Assembly: GCF_036884655.1 (NCBI RefSeq)
Contig: NC_088340.1
Coordinates: 10,790,001-10,854,000, forward strand
Length of the DNA stretch: 64,000 bases
Direction of reading: 5' to 3'
Source of the DNA: Musa acuminata AAA Group
Taxonomy: Eukaryota > Streptophyta > Magnoliopsida > Zingiberales > Musaceae
The translations under genes were made by a program, and so were the position numbers. The notes beneath the pieces were generated by a model. The model ran no database searches. It was not told the origin of the DNA and saw nothing but the letters and a program-made list of their open reading frames with translations. Of the stretch, positions 39,714-51,137 are shown one piece after another; position 1 is the stretch's first letter, and every line of letters starts with the position of its first letter.

Positions 39714-40331
39714 ATGACAAACGATCAGCAAACCCGCCTTGGCAAGCCCCCAGCCGTTGGGTTCCCCGCCCCGGGGGAACACCCCCCGCACGATGAAGCT
39801 CGCGACGAACACCCCGCAGCGACGTCGGAGCGTTACTGGCGATTATTCAACGACCCAGGTTTATCACCTCCCGACGGCGCCCCCACCGACCCGCCATCGG
39901 TACCTCCGGAGGCCTTTCACGACCTCACCCACCAAGTCCGAGCCCTAATGAGTATGGTGCAGACCATCATCCCAATCATCTCGCAGCGAACCCCCCCGCA
40001 TGGGGCTCACCCTTCACAGCAACGGGAAACCCTCGTCCGGGCTCACATGCCCCTCTCCGGGCTCCCTGGCTCACCCCAGAACCCGACGGTTCGGCCCGGG
40101 AGCCGGGAGGCGGAGGATACGACGAGCCGTCCCGAGCGCGAGGTTCCGTCCGTCGATTCTACAAATGCCCTACGAGCCCAGCTGTGCCTTGTCAGTCGAA
40201 GACTCGATGAAGTACAACAGGAGGTCCGTAGGTCCAAAGGGGACCTCGGGGTGGACAGACAGCAAGGATCCCCGTTCACCCCCGAGATCCAAGATCAGGC
40301 GATCCCGCCACACTTCGCCTCCCCTCGCTAG
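39714..40331 (+). pseudogene. Retand Gag, N-terminal segment (frame ends early)
   Basis: ATG 39714 begins an acidic/proline-rich N-terminal Gag region (MTNDQQTRLGKPP...). The same start region is seen in the partial element at 63783. The frame runs to TAG 40329-40331. The capsid domain continues at once in another frame (from about 40322: [14 protein letters not shown]), so a one-base loss near 40314 separates the two parts. Downstream translation would need frameshifting or re-initiation. Gag packages the element RNA. Confidence 0.85.
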
Positions 40332-43300
40332 ACGCATACGACGGCACCGCCGACCCAGTAGACCACGTGGCCACTTTTTGCGCCCAGATAGCGCTATACG
40401 GGACTTCCGACGCCTTGATGTGCAGGGCATTCCCGACGACCCTACGGGGTCCGGCCCGCGCGTGGTACAGCAGCCTGAAGGCCGGGACCATCGCCTCCTT
40501 CGACCAACTCGCCAGAGACTTCGAGCTCAGTTTACTGGCTTACGCTCAACCGAAACCGTCCGTGGCATTACTCCTCGGACTCAACCAGAGGGAGGACGAG
40601 CCCCTCTCCCATTTTGTGAACCGCTTCACGACACAAATTCGCGGACTGTCGGACGCTCACCCCTCTCTATTGATGCAGGCATTCATGACAGGCCTGCGAC
40701 CTTCCCGGTTCTTCTGGTCCCTCGTGGAGCGACCCCCTACCGCGGTTCCCGAAATGATTCAGCGTGCTGGCCAGTTCATCGCCGCAGAAACGTGGATGGC
40801 TGGGAAGCGGGAGCAACACAAGAAAGTCAAGACGGAGCCGCCCCGACAGCAGCAGCCCTCTGCCTCCCGTCGCAGGTTGGATAGATCCGACCCGAGGTCT
40901 CCCCTCCCTGTCTTGAGTTCTTCGCAGACGGAAATACTTCTCCATGAGAAGGGGAAGGGATTACTCAAGGAGCCCCACCCGTTGAGGAGCCCACGAGAGC
41001 TCGCGGACCGCTCGAAATACTGCCGTTTTCATCGGCAGCATGGGCACGACACTGAGCAGTGCCGTGAGCTAAAAAGGCAGATCGAGGAGCTTGTCCGCCG
41101 AGGGCATCTCGGCCACTACCTTCCACCGGTCAAGGAGCCGTCACCTCGCCTGGAAGGCCCCGTTGAACGACACATCAACATGATAGCCGGGGGGCCCGCA
41201 GCGGGGGGGGGGGGGGGGGGGGGGGGCTCCGTGTCGGGCAGAAAGGCGTATGCCCGGGCCGCTCCCGACGAAGCCTCGGGATACGAGCCCGAGCCCGAGA
41301 TTACCTTCCCAACCGGAGCTGCCGAGCGACCTGACCACGACGACGCCCTGGTAATATCAGCCAGGATAGCCAACGCGCAGGTAAGAAGGATCATGGTCGA
41401 CACGGGAAGCTCGGTCGATATACTTTACTTTGGTGCCTTCCAGAAGCTCGGCTTAGCCAAGGGATGCATGCGCCCGATCGGTTCAACGCTCACCGGGTTC
41501 ACGGGAGAGTCAATATCACCTTTGGGGGCCATCACTTTGCCCCTAACCCTGGGCGTCCCGCCGAGGTCAAAAACGGTGATGACCGCCTTTTTGGTGGTCG
41601 ACCTTCCTACGGCCTACAATGCCATACTGGGACGACCGACCCTCAATAAAACCAGAGCCTTTGTCTCGACCTACTACCAAACCATCAAATTCCCGACTCA
41701 CATAGGGGTTGGAGAAGTCATCGGGAGCCCCCGTGAGTCCAGACGGTGCTACTTAACCGCCGTTTCACTACACAAGAGGACCAGAGTCGAGCCACCGCTG
41801 GAGGACCCACGGGAGACAAAAAAACCGGCCCCTCATCCCGAGACGAAGGGGCCCACCATTGATGTACCATTACAAGAAACCCGACCCGACCGAACGGTCA
41901 AGGTAGGATCGGAGCTACCCGAGCGGGAACGAGAGCAGCTCGTCGGACTCCTACGGGAAAACGCCGACATCTTCGCCTGGTCCCCGTCTGATATGACGGG
42001 CGTCGACCCAGGGGTGGCGCAGCACCACCTTAACATCCCACCTAACGCTCGCCCGGTAAAGCAAAGACCCAGACGGCAGGCCCCTGATCGGCAGCAGGCT
42101 ATACAAGAGGAGGTGACCTGTCTCTTAGCAGCAGGCTTCATAGAGGAAGCCAAGTATCCTCAATGGCTGTCCAATGTAGTTCTCGTGAAAAAACACAATG
42201 GAAGCTGGAGGATGTGCGTTGACTACACCAGTCTCAACAATGCATGCCCAAAAGATTGTTACCCCCTCCCAAGAATCGACCAGTTGGTCGATGCCACAGC
42301 AGGACACGCGCGCCTCTCTTTCATGGACGCCTATTCAGGATATAACCAGATCAGGATGGCGCCCGAGGATAGCAAGCACACGGCCTTCCTCACCGACCAA
42401 GGGGTGTACTTCTATAAGGTCATGCCGTTCGGGTTGAAGAACGCCGGGGCCACGTACCAGAGGACGGTGAACAAAATGTTCGCCCATCAGATCGGAAGGA
42501 ACATGGAAGTATACGTGGACGACAAGATCGTAAAAAGCCAAAAAATCGAAGCACATATTGCCGACCTGGCCGAGGCGTTCGACACACTACGTAAGTTCGG
42601 CATGCGGCTCAACCCCACAAAATGCGCCTTCGGGGTCACCTCCGGGAAATTCCTCGGGTTCATTATACATGAAAGGGGAATTGACGCCAACCCAGAGAAA
42701 GTCCAAGCGATCATCAATATGCAGTCGCCCCGGACGATCAAAGACCTGCAACGACTGAACGGAAGGATTGTTGCCATATCCCGATTCCTTGCCCGGTTGG
42801 GAGATCACTGCCTCCCCTTCTTCAGGGCGCTCAAGGACCCGAAAAACTTCCGATGGACAACGGAGTGCGAAGAAGCCTTCAAGCAGGTAAAGCAGCGCCT
42901 GGCGGACCTCCCCCGGCTCGCCTCTGTTTCTCCCGGCGAAAAGCTGGGCCTCTATCTGGCAGCCTCGCCCCATGCAGTCAGTTCCGTCATGATCAAAGAA
43001 AGCTCGGGCAAACAGCTTCCGATCTACTACGTTAGCCACATCCTAAGCGGACCCGAGGGGCGCTACCCGCCGATAGAGAAACTTGCGCTCGCCCTGGTGC
43101 TGTCGGCTCGGAAGTTGCGTCCCTACTTCCAAGCGCACCCAGTTGAGGTCATCACCGACCAACCCCTGCGGCAGGTTTTATCTAAATTCGATGTTGCAGG
43201 TCGGCTTCTCAAGTGGGCAGTAGAGCTAGGCGAGCATGATATAAGATACGTGCCCAGGACCGCCATCAAAGCACAGGCGGTGGCCGACTTCATCGCAGAG

Positions 43301-43822
43301 CTAACCCAGGTGACGAGCGAGGATCTAGAGCAGCCTCCCGAAGCTTGGATCCTACACGTGGACGGCTCATCCAACTCAAGGGGCGCCGGCGCGGGACTGG
43401 TCCTCCTCGCCCCCGACGGTCGCTCGTTCGAGCGCTCCCTCCGCTTCGGGTTCAAGGCCACTAACAACGAGGCGGAATACGAAGCGCTCCTGGCAGGACT
43501 CAGGCTGGCCCTCGAGATGCAGGTGGCCGCTGTACACGTCCTCACTGACTCGCAGCTGGTGGCCGAACAGCTCAGCGGCGCATATGAGGCTCGGGACCCG
43601 ACCATGGCGAAATACTTGGCACAGGTAAGGGACCTGACTGCTAAGTTCCCTTATTTCACATTATCCAATGTCCCGAGGGGGGAGAACGAGCGGGCCGACG
43701 CATTGGCCAAGCTGGCGTCAAAACCAACCTGCAAAACACACCTAGAGATCGAGGAGCTTCCTGCCCGCGCCATCGAAGTAGCGATTACGGCCCCCGGAAA
43801 TGCCCCGATCACGTGGGTATAG
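40322..43822 (+). pseudogene. Retand Gag capsid, protease, RT and dual RNase H (stop at end)
   Basis: A frame of more than 1150 codons. Order: capsid ([22 protein letters not shown]); a zinc-knuckle-like C-x3-H...GH-x4-C at about 41022-41064; aspartic protease ([12 protein letters not shown], about 41397-41432); RT ([26 protein letters not shown] at 42512-42523); first RNase H ([14 protein letters not shown]...); second, archaeal-type RNase H with D-E-D-D residues (HVDGSS about 43357, [35 protein letters not shown]). A run of about 24 G at 41203-41226 encodes polyglycine between Gag and protease. The frame stops at TAG 43820-43822 although homologous sequence continues in the same frame into integrase. 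One nonsense change therefore separates RT-RNase H from integrase. Confidence 0.9.
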
Positions 43823-45049
43823 GAGCTGCTGCGTTTCAAGCGGGATGGGATCCTTCCCCGCGACGAGGTAGCGGCTCGACGGCTGCGCCGTACGCACGCG
43901 TGGTACGCCGAAGAAGGTGGCCGGCTTTATAGGCGGTCCTTCACCTATCCCCTCTTACAGTGCCTAGAGCCGGAGGAGGCCCAGACGGTCCTGGCTGAAG
44001 TCCATGAAGGGGTTTGCGGAGAGCACAGCGGAGGGCGAACCCTGGCGCACAAATTGCTTCGCCAGGGGTACTACTGGCCGAGCATGTGCCGGGACGCAAA
44101 AGCTTACGCTCAACGTTGCGGCGCATGCCAAGAACACGCCCGCGCACCCCGACAGCCCGCGGTCCCTCTCAACCCCGTCACGTGCGCATGGCCGTTTGCG
44201 CAGTGGGGGTTAGACCTCCTCGGCCCCTTCCCGCCGGCTTCGGGACAACGGAAATATATCATCGTGGGGGTAGATTACTTCACAAAGTGGGTCGAGGCCG
44301 AGCCATTGGCGACGATCACGGAGCACCAAATGGAGAAGTTCGTATGGAGAAACATAGTGACTCAGTTCGGGGTGCCCAGGGCCATTATTACGGATAACGG
44401 ACCGCAGTTCGCGGGCAGAAGGTTCAGGGAGTTCTGCGCAGGTCATGGCATCCAACTAAGGTTCAGCTCGGTAGCACACCCTCAGACGAACGGACTGGCA
44501 GAGGTGACTAACCGATCCATCCTGGACGGACTCAAAAGAAGGGTGTCCGCGGCCCGGTCGACCTGGGCCGACGAGCTCCCTAGCGTCCTATGGTCACTAC
44601 GCACCACACCCAAGACCGCGACTGGGGAATCCCCGTACAGCCTGATGTTTGGAACCGAGGCTGTCCTTCCGCCCGAGGTAACCATCTCCACCCTCCGGAC
44701 GAGGAGCTTCGTCGAAGAAGTTTCTAACGAAGGACTTCGCGCCAGCCTCGACATGCTCGAGGAACGACGCGCGGATGCGCACCTGAAAGCCCTTTCTTAC
44801 CAGAGAGCCGTCGCAAGGGTCTACAACAGGAAGGTACGACCTCGACCGATAAAGTTAGACGACCTAGTTCTCCGAAGGACCGAGGTCAGCAACCCAGCCC
44901 GAGCCAGGGGGAAGCTAGCCCCCAAGTGGGAAGGACCTTATCGGGTCGTAGAGGTGATCCGGCCGGGTACGTACCGACTCACATCGATGGACGGTTCTCG
45001 CGTACCGAGAACATGGAACATCGGGAACCTCAAGAAGTTTTTCGTCTGA
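43823..45049 (+). pseudogene. Retand integrase, separated from pol by one stop
   Basis: Open in the same frame as upstream pol from 43823 to TGA 45047-45049. An H-H-C-C zinc-binding region lies at about 44008-44130 (HEGVCGEHSGG, RCGACQEHA). The DDE core is complete to the eye: first Asp in WGLDLLGPF (about 44203-44229), second in ITDNGPQF (about 44390-44412), Glu in QTNGLAEVTN (about 44482-44511). The C-terminal domain ends near KWEGPYRVVEV and NLKKFFV. It would insert element cDNA into the genome. It is intact as a domain but cut off from the polyprotein by the stop at 43820. Confidence 0.88.
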
Positions 45050-45253
45050 GGCAAAGAAACCTTTTCGTTTAAAGAGGTAGAACTTTTTCGTTCAAAAGTT
45101 TTTCTCCCAAAGGACGGAAGCCTTCGCCTAGGAAGAGAGGAGGGAGTTGATAAAATGGAAGGGAAAAAGCCTTTAAGAAACCAAGCCAAGATACAGGACC
45201 CGACTTACAAAAAATCGACCGACTGGCAAAATAAAATACAGGACGCTTTGTCT
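45050..45253 (+). other. Spacer between integrase and the antisense gene
   Basis: About 200 bp, rich in A and T compared with the coding parts. Contains nothing recognisable. It probably holds the 3' ends of both convergent transcripts. Confidence 0.5.
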
Positions 45254-47341
45254 TCATTGCCCAGGCTCCTCCAGGCGATCATCAAAGGGAACCTCCTCGG
45301 GCATATCCACCCCCCGGTCCTCGGGGTGAGGAGCGAAGGGGTTCTCCTCTACCTCAAGACCGGGGTGGCGAGCGCGGAAGCGGGAAGTGGCGATACGGTA
45401 GCCGTACTCAAAGGACACCCGCCCCGTCCGCGTAAGCCCGAGCTCGAACCCCTCCGACTTCTTGTAGGCCTCGAGGAGCTCCTTGTCTCTCGCAGGTCGA
45501 AGCCGGGTCTCCTCCTCCAGCGCCTCCGAGGCCGACTTCGCTTCGGCCTTCGCCTCCTCCAGCGCCTTCGAGGCCGACTTCACTTCGGCCTTCGCCTCCT
45601 CCAGCTTCTTGCTGAGGGAACTCGCCTCCGTTTTCACCAAGCGGAGCTCTGTCCGTTCCACTCTTATTGTCTTCTGAAGCCCCTCGTTCGCCTTATTGGA
45701 GGCCTCGAGCTCCGATCGGAGGCGTGCAGCCTCCGCCTCCAAATCCGCCGCCCGCTACTCGGCAGCCGCCACGGCCTCCGGACCAGAGCCGGATCGAACC
45801 TCCTCGACTTGGCGGACAAGCTCGGCGTTGCGGTTGGCAAGGCCCCCGATGACCCGGCTGGCGTCACGCACCCTGTCCATCAGGGCCTTCGCATAATGGA
45901 GCCCCTACACGAGGAAGATCGGGTCAAGAAGGCCGGCGCCGGACAGACAAGCCCTGAAAGCGGAAACGTACCCAAACCAAAGACTGGGCGGACTTATTGA
46001 GCAGCACATCCGAAGGGTGGGTGTACAGGTCCCGAGCCATGTCGGGGTGAAGCGCGCCTCGGAGAAATGCCGCGGAGGGATCTCCCCCGGCCCACACCCT
46101 GTCTCCTCGGGATAGGCCTTCCCAACGGGCCACCAAGGGCTCGGCGGCCCCAGCAAGTGGGATCTCGCTCGCCAGCCGTGTTAGAAACGGCTCCCCGTCT
46201 CCAGCCGGGAGTCGGCACAGGTCGCGCACGGAGACAGGGCGTGGGCCCTTCCCCGATGGCCGCCGGCTAGACCCGGCCCCGCCGCGGCGGGGGCCTGCCT
46301 CAGGGCCCCTCGACGGGGTTGTCCTCGCCCTCTTCGAAGGACGCTCAGCCTCGACCTCCAGTGGGACGGCCTCCGTGCCGGGCTGCGGGTCGTCCGGCTG
46401 AGTTGGGAGAGAAGGTGCCGAGTCGCCCGACGTAGTGGGGTGAAGAGGTTGCGGCGCCTGAACCTCCAGGAACGACCGGAGCTTCACCATTTCTGCAAAA
46501 GATGGAACGGGTTAGTACCTAGAATGAGCCACGCCAAAACCCCAATCCAAGCGCCGTTAAACGTACCCAGAGGCACCGAGCTAAGGCCCGCCTCGACCAG
46601 CCATTGTTCGGTCATGGCCCGGATGGCCTGCGACTTAGGGAGGATCTCTCTCAGCCTCCCCAAAGCGTGGCGCTCCGCATCGCCCAAGCAGGGGGTGGTG
46701 TTATCGATCGCCCGCGCGGACCAGCGGACTCTGAAGCCCCAGTCCTGCTCACGGCTGATATAGAAAAACCTCCCCTTCCATCCCTTGTTGTTGGAAGGGG
46801 CACCCCCCACGCGAAAGCCCATTCGGGCCGACAGGAAGTAGCCCCCCAAGCTCTTGCAAAGACGATAACAAGAGAGAAAGAGATCGATGGTAGGGGTGAT
46901 GCCGGCATAATGACATTCCCCTAGGAATGCCACTAGGTAACGCTAAGAGTTCGACGTCACCTGAGACGGCGAGATCCGCCAAAAGGACAGGCAAGATACG
47001 ATGAGTGGATGGAGAGGAAAGCGCAAGCCCGCTTCCAGGGCGTCAAGGGATAGGGCGAAGCCCTTCGGGACGGGATCATACGCCCTTTGCCCCGGCTCGG
47101 GGGCACAGAGGATACAGTCCCCCGGAATATGATAACAATCCCGGAGTCCTTCCAGCAAAGACCCGCTCACGACGGAGTCCAGGTCGTGTGGCCACATCAG
47201 AGCCTCGAGGGCTCGTGCTGCTTCTCCGTTGGAAGACTCAATGGGGGACGAAGCAGGGTTCCCCTCTCCAGCCCCGAGGATAGGTGGGGGGGAAGAAGAA
47301 GAAGAGGACGAAAGGGACAAAGGAGGAGAAGAGGACGACAT
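45254..47341 (-). pseudogene. Antisense gene in the Retand element: putative plant transposon protein (Transposase_28-like), 3 exons, 2 stops
   Basis: Runs opposite to gag-pol in the 3' region. Exons inferred on the minus strand: 47341-46567, 46492-45972, 45904-45254. GT-AG introns are 74 and 67 bp, and the total is 649 codons. Exon 1 carries the 'putative gypsy type transposon' domain seen in many plant elements (LEAGLRFPLHPLI, WRISPSQV, CYRLCKSLGGYF, SNNKGWKGRFF). Exon 2 is Pro/Arg-rich (SKRARTTPSRG). Exon 3 is a long coiled coil with duplicated EEAKAEVKSAS-type units, ending EEPGQ. In-frame TAG codons at 46943-46945 and 45755-45757 break the copy. Function is unknown; related antisense ORFs occur in Grande/Retand-type elements. 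Domain assignment is from memory of the family. Confidence 0.75.
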
Positions 47342-48371
47342 CCCAACTGACCTTAGGAGGAGGAAAAGACTACGCAGGAGACTGGGAAGAGAGTCGGGGA
47401 GGCAACGGCAGAGCTCGAAGGAGGAAACGTCGCAGCAGAAGATAGAGACAAGCTTCGGCGTCCGCTATTTAAGGGTGATGTCCCGCCAGAATCAAGGCCC
47501 CTTCGCCTCCCAAGAACGGACAACAGCTCACCCACGCACGCGCCCAGCCGTCGCGTCGCATCGGAAGACACCAAAAGGCCCTTCGCCTTAATGAAGGCAT
47601 GACATGGCGACCCCGCTGAAGCGGCAGCAGCCGGGCGCCTCGACCTCAACAACGAGCCAACCCGCCCTTTCTCGAGGCGGGATTAAATACGGTAACTTTT
47701 CGGCCCCCACCGCCGCCAAAAATCAAAAGCAAGGCCTAGGCTACACGCCTCCCGAGACCACGCCTGCGCGGTAACCCGCCTGCGCCGTGCTCCTCGGCCC
47801 TCGACTGCACGCCTCCCGAGACCACGCCCGCGTGGTAACCCGCCTGCGCCGTGCTCCTCGGCCCTCGGTTGCACACCTCCCGAGACCACGCCTGCGCGGT
47901 AACCCGTCTGCACCGTGTTCCTCGGCCCTCGACTGCATGCCTCCCGAGACCACGCCTGCGCGGTAACCCGTCTGCACCGTGCTCCTCGACCCTCGGCTGC
48001 ACGTCTCCCGAGACCACGCCTGCGCGGTAACCCGTGTGCACCGTGCTCCTCGGCCCTCCGTCTGCGCCGTGCTCCTCGGCCCTCGGCTGCACGCCTCCCG
48101 AGACCACGCCTGCGCGGTAACCCGCCTGCGCCGTGCTCCTCGGCCCTCGGCCGCACGCCTCCCGAGACCACGGCGACACTATAACCCAATCGCATCATAC
48201 TACCCGACCCTTTTCGGCTCTATGATCATCAAGTTTGGCCCCGTCCGACCAACCCGCCGACAACTCGCCCTGTAGACCCGCGTGGACAAGTCACCCGGAG
48301 ACAGGAGCCATGCCTCGGGCCCCCCCCCCTACATGCGAAAACCAACGCATAGCTCCTTCCGGGGGGGAATA
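47342..48371 (+). other. Retand 3' untranslated region
   Basis: Includes the presumed promoter and leader of the antisense gene (47342-about 47,700; ctatttaagg near 47465 reads as a TATA-like element on the minus strand), the minisatellite at 47746-48172, and a G-rich tract (gggggggaat, 48361-48370) just before the right LTR as plus-strand primer. Confidence 0.55.
47746..48172 (+). repeat. 64-bp minisatellite in the Retand 3' UTR, about 6.5 copies
   Basis: Units begin cgcctcccgagacca and include cgcgcggtaacccg, tgcgccgtgctcctcgg and ccctcg segments. Starts are at 47746, 47810, 47874, 47938, 48002, 48092 and 48156. The spacing is exactly 64 bp except one 90-bp interval that holds an extra 26-bp partial copy. 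Substitutions among units are few. Confidence 0.92.
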
Positions 48372-48988
48372 TGATAGGGGTAAAAACGAATAGGACATGA
48401 CGCACCGGATTTGACGTAACACTGCCCCATGACAACCGCCCCAAACGGCGCACCACGCCAAGGGACAAGCATTAATACCAGCGTAACGCGCACCCTCACC
48501 GACCGTACCCGCACGGCCTCGTCTTGCTAACCCCGTACGACCGGACAGAGCAGGGGAAGGCGTCGGCCAAGGCTTGCCACACCCTACAACTCGACCTTAC
48601 CGCGCAACGCCCACAACGGCAACAAACGCGATCAGGAGTACGGCTCTGCCCCGACGGGGTGGCGTCAGGTAACATCGAGCTCACCTATAAATACCCACGG
48701 GCTCCCAGCCGGCGAGGTAAGCAGACAAGCACACGATTTTCCCCTAAAACTCCCCTATACACCACTAACTTGACCGTTGGAGGGGTCGGGCCGAATCGCC
48801 GACCCGACCTTTGTGCAGGTATTCGGGGAAAGCCGACCCAGCGACGCGGAGCATCCCGGCCTTATTCCCCGTGATCGGTCGTCCCGAGATCTCAAGCCTG
48901 GCAGCCTCGTCTGATCCTAGTCGTTCGGACCCTTGAACCAGCCGCGTCGATCCCCAGGTCACGGCTAAAAAAGTTACTTACCGTAACA
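48372..48988 (+). repeat. Right LTR of the Retand-type element
   Basis: It starts tgataggggta, ends taccgtaaca and is followed by the target duplication atgct (48989-48993). It has the same length as the left LTR and differs from it at 11 positions by eye. Confidence 0.92.
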
Positions 48989-48993
48989 ATGCT

Positions 48994-51137
48994 AATGATT
49001 TGATGATGCCGAAAGCTCGTAGTTCGTGCTCCCGCGGATGGAGATCATGAGGACATGAACAGTTTGTGTCTAACTTGTGAGAGATTTAATGGGTGAGACA
49101 GTTTACTCTGTAACAATAGGCGATCAGAAAAGGACTTCCAGTGATCCATCAATTTAACTTCTTCTTCTTCTTCTATTTTGAGCTCTTATTTCCAAGTCTC
49201 CATCTTCTTTTCATTTGGTTCTGCTGCAATTGCCTTTAAATTCTTGGTTGTAGCAGTTAGAATCAGAGAACACATGGGCAAAGGTATAATTGTACTCTTC
49301 TCACAGAACCGATTGTGACCAGTCGATGCATCCTTTTTGAATCAACGGTCTTATCGAAATCAATCAACCTAATGACATAATAACATATATATATTGAATC
49401 GATAATTCTAACTTAGCACACAAATTAAGCATCTTTATAATTTTCTGATGAAATATTTTTAGGTCTCGCTTTATCTTTCTTTATACCACTAATATTAAAA
49501 ATAGCATGATGAATAATCTCAAATTAATCGACGTAATAAAATCAGTTTACTAGACTAAAAACAGACTTCGCACAAAAAAAATTTATATATGATGGAAAAT
49601 ATTTTTTATGTTTCTGTCACATTCTTTGATATGTTATGCTTGATTCATGGAGAAGATAATACGTATACGTGTGTATAATATATACATGCGGTATATAATG
49701 TGACTAGGGTTTGCCCGGGATGACATGCCCCAGCTAGGGTGCTCGAATCACGCGAACACATGGTCACACATGGATGGGCTCCTCTTTATCCCAACAAAGG
49801 CATGCATCCCTCCGGATTTGAGGACAGAGGGACCCCTCTCTTCCTATGTCCTCAACTGGAACACCTTTGGAAAAATAATTCTTATTCGTCAGGCTTCTCA
49901 GAGTTGTCTTCTTGGATCATGTTCTTTGTGCAGCTGAACATATCCATGACTTGAATATATATACATAGCTCGCCTACCTACGACTGATTAATGTTGTTTT
50001 AATTCCCTGGAAACATGGGGAGTCTTTGTGTCAGCTTTCCGTGCCCAATGCATGCGTTGCAGAGATTAGGATCTTGTCTCATAGCACTTGGTTTTTGGGG
50101 GATCCAAGCTCACAAATCATTTCGAGGACAAAGCAAGGTGTTGATATCAACTATGATGCCACTGCATGGGAGTATCCAAAGCTTTCATCTTCTTCTTCTT
50201 TTTCTAAAGAGCTCGGTCAATGGAATATATCTAACTTTATCGCTTTCAAACACCAGGAAATCATGATCATGTACAAACTGCAATAGAAAGTATAATAGAT
50301 ATGTATCGATAAAAGAGTCGCTGGGCATGAGAATTGTTGTTTCATCTACTCTTTATCTCATGTTGATAATGATGCACTACGCCATAGTAAGCTGTCTTGT
50401 GATCACTGTGCAGTTATTCATTCTAATTGAGCTGCATTAGATTCGTTTTCTTTCTCTTCAGTCTTTTCTGGACAGGCAAACCATAGTAAGCTTACGCGTA
50501 GATCTTTGAGAGGCTTCCACGATTGTATAGAATTCTACTTTTGACCATAACTTTATTAAGTAGGAGGAGACGTATGTGATGTGTATTGCAAGCTCGTAAG
50601 CATGTGATGTGTATTGCAAGCTCGTAAGCATGTGATGGAGTGTTGGATGATTTAGTATAGCTGAATTAAGCAAGTCTTGCGGAATTAATAAAAGGCATGT
50701 ATGTTTGTGGCAGCTTAAATGCAGAATTGACCTGTTAATAGTTTCTTTCCTTTTCCATTGACACCTTGTTCTCCTCTCCCTCACGAAAGCGGAAAATGGA
50801 TCCAAAGCCACTTTGAAGACCGAGATGCATGCGTTTCTTGTCACTTTCGCATCGATTCCTTCCACTTCATGGATTTCCACCGTGTGGTTTCGCTTCTCTT
50901 CTCGCGTTTCTGCAAGCTCGGATCATGGAAATAACACATCTCCTGCCACCGGTAAGTGGAAGACATACATAGATAGATTTGGACGTACATACTGGATCAG
51001 CTATAACGCCGGCATAAAGTGGGAGAGACATATTGAGAGCATGTAATGTTATCGCAGGAAGAAAAAGGAAGATCTCAGCCATTTAGTATTTACACGCAGA
51101 TAACAACTGCTGGGATTCCGGCAGAGAGACATCGGAT
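48994..51137. other. Intergenic region between the Retand element and the HLH gene
   Basis: Continuation of 38,090-39,069. AT-rich. Contains a 28-bp tandem duplication at about 50581-50636 (gtgtattgcaagctcgtaag twice). Short open frames (for example 49725-49937 and 50458-50880) have no family signature. The right end is probably the 3' UTR of the HLH gene. Confidence 0.45.

Larger units (their letters stand above)
39070..48988 (+). mobile_element. Complete Ty3/gypsy retrotransposon, Tat/Retand lineage, 9.9 kb
   Basis: Two LTRs of identical length (617 bp; 39070-39686 and 48372-48988) flank the element, which has perfect 5-bp target duplications ATGCT at 39065-39069 and 48989-48993. I count 11 differences between the LTRs by eye, ten of them transitions, so the insertion is relatively recent. 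The interior encodes gag, protease, RT and two RNase H domains in succession, then integrase. The second, archaeal-type RNase H marks the Tat group. Downstream is a long region with an antisense multi-exon gene and a 64-bp minisatellite. Gag carries a frameshift and pol one stop, so the copy is probably not autonomous. Confidence 0.93.

Noticed and set aside
40000..40884. 294-codon open frame on the plus strand
   Set aside because: It overlaps Gag in another frame, is very rich in Arg and Pro, and has no family signature. Typical GC-rich shadow.
45155..46000. 281-codon open frame on the plus strand downstream of integrase
   Set aside because: It is the reverse of the coiled-coil exon of the antisense gene. 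Its Leu/Arg repeats mirror the Glu/Ala/Lys repeats on the minus strand.
47683..48198. Long open frames on both strands (up to 171 codons) and a regular spaced-repeat look like a CRISPR array
   Set aside because: The units are contiguous 64-bp minisatellite copies with no unique spacers, inside a retrotransposon UTR of a plant genome. The open frames simply follow the repeat.
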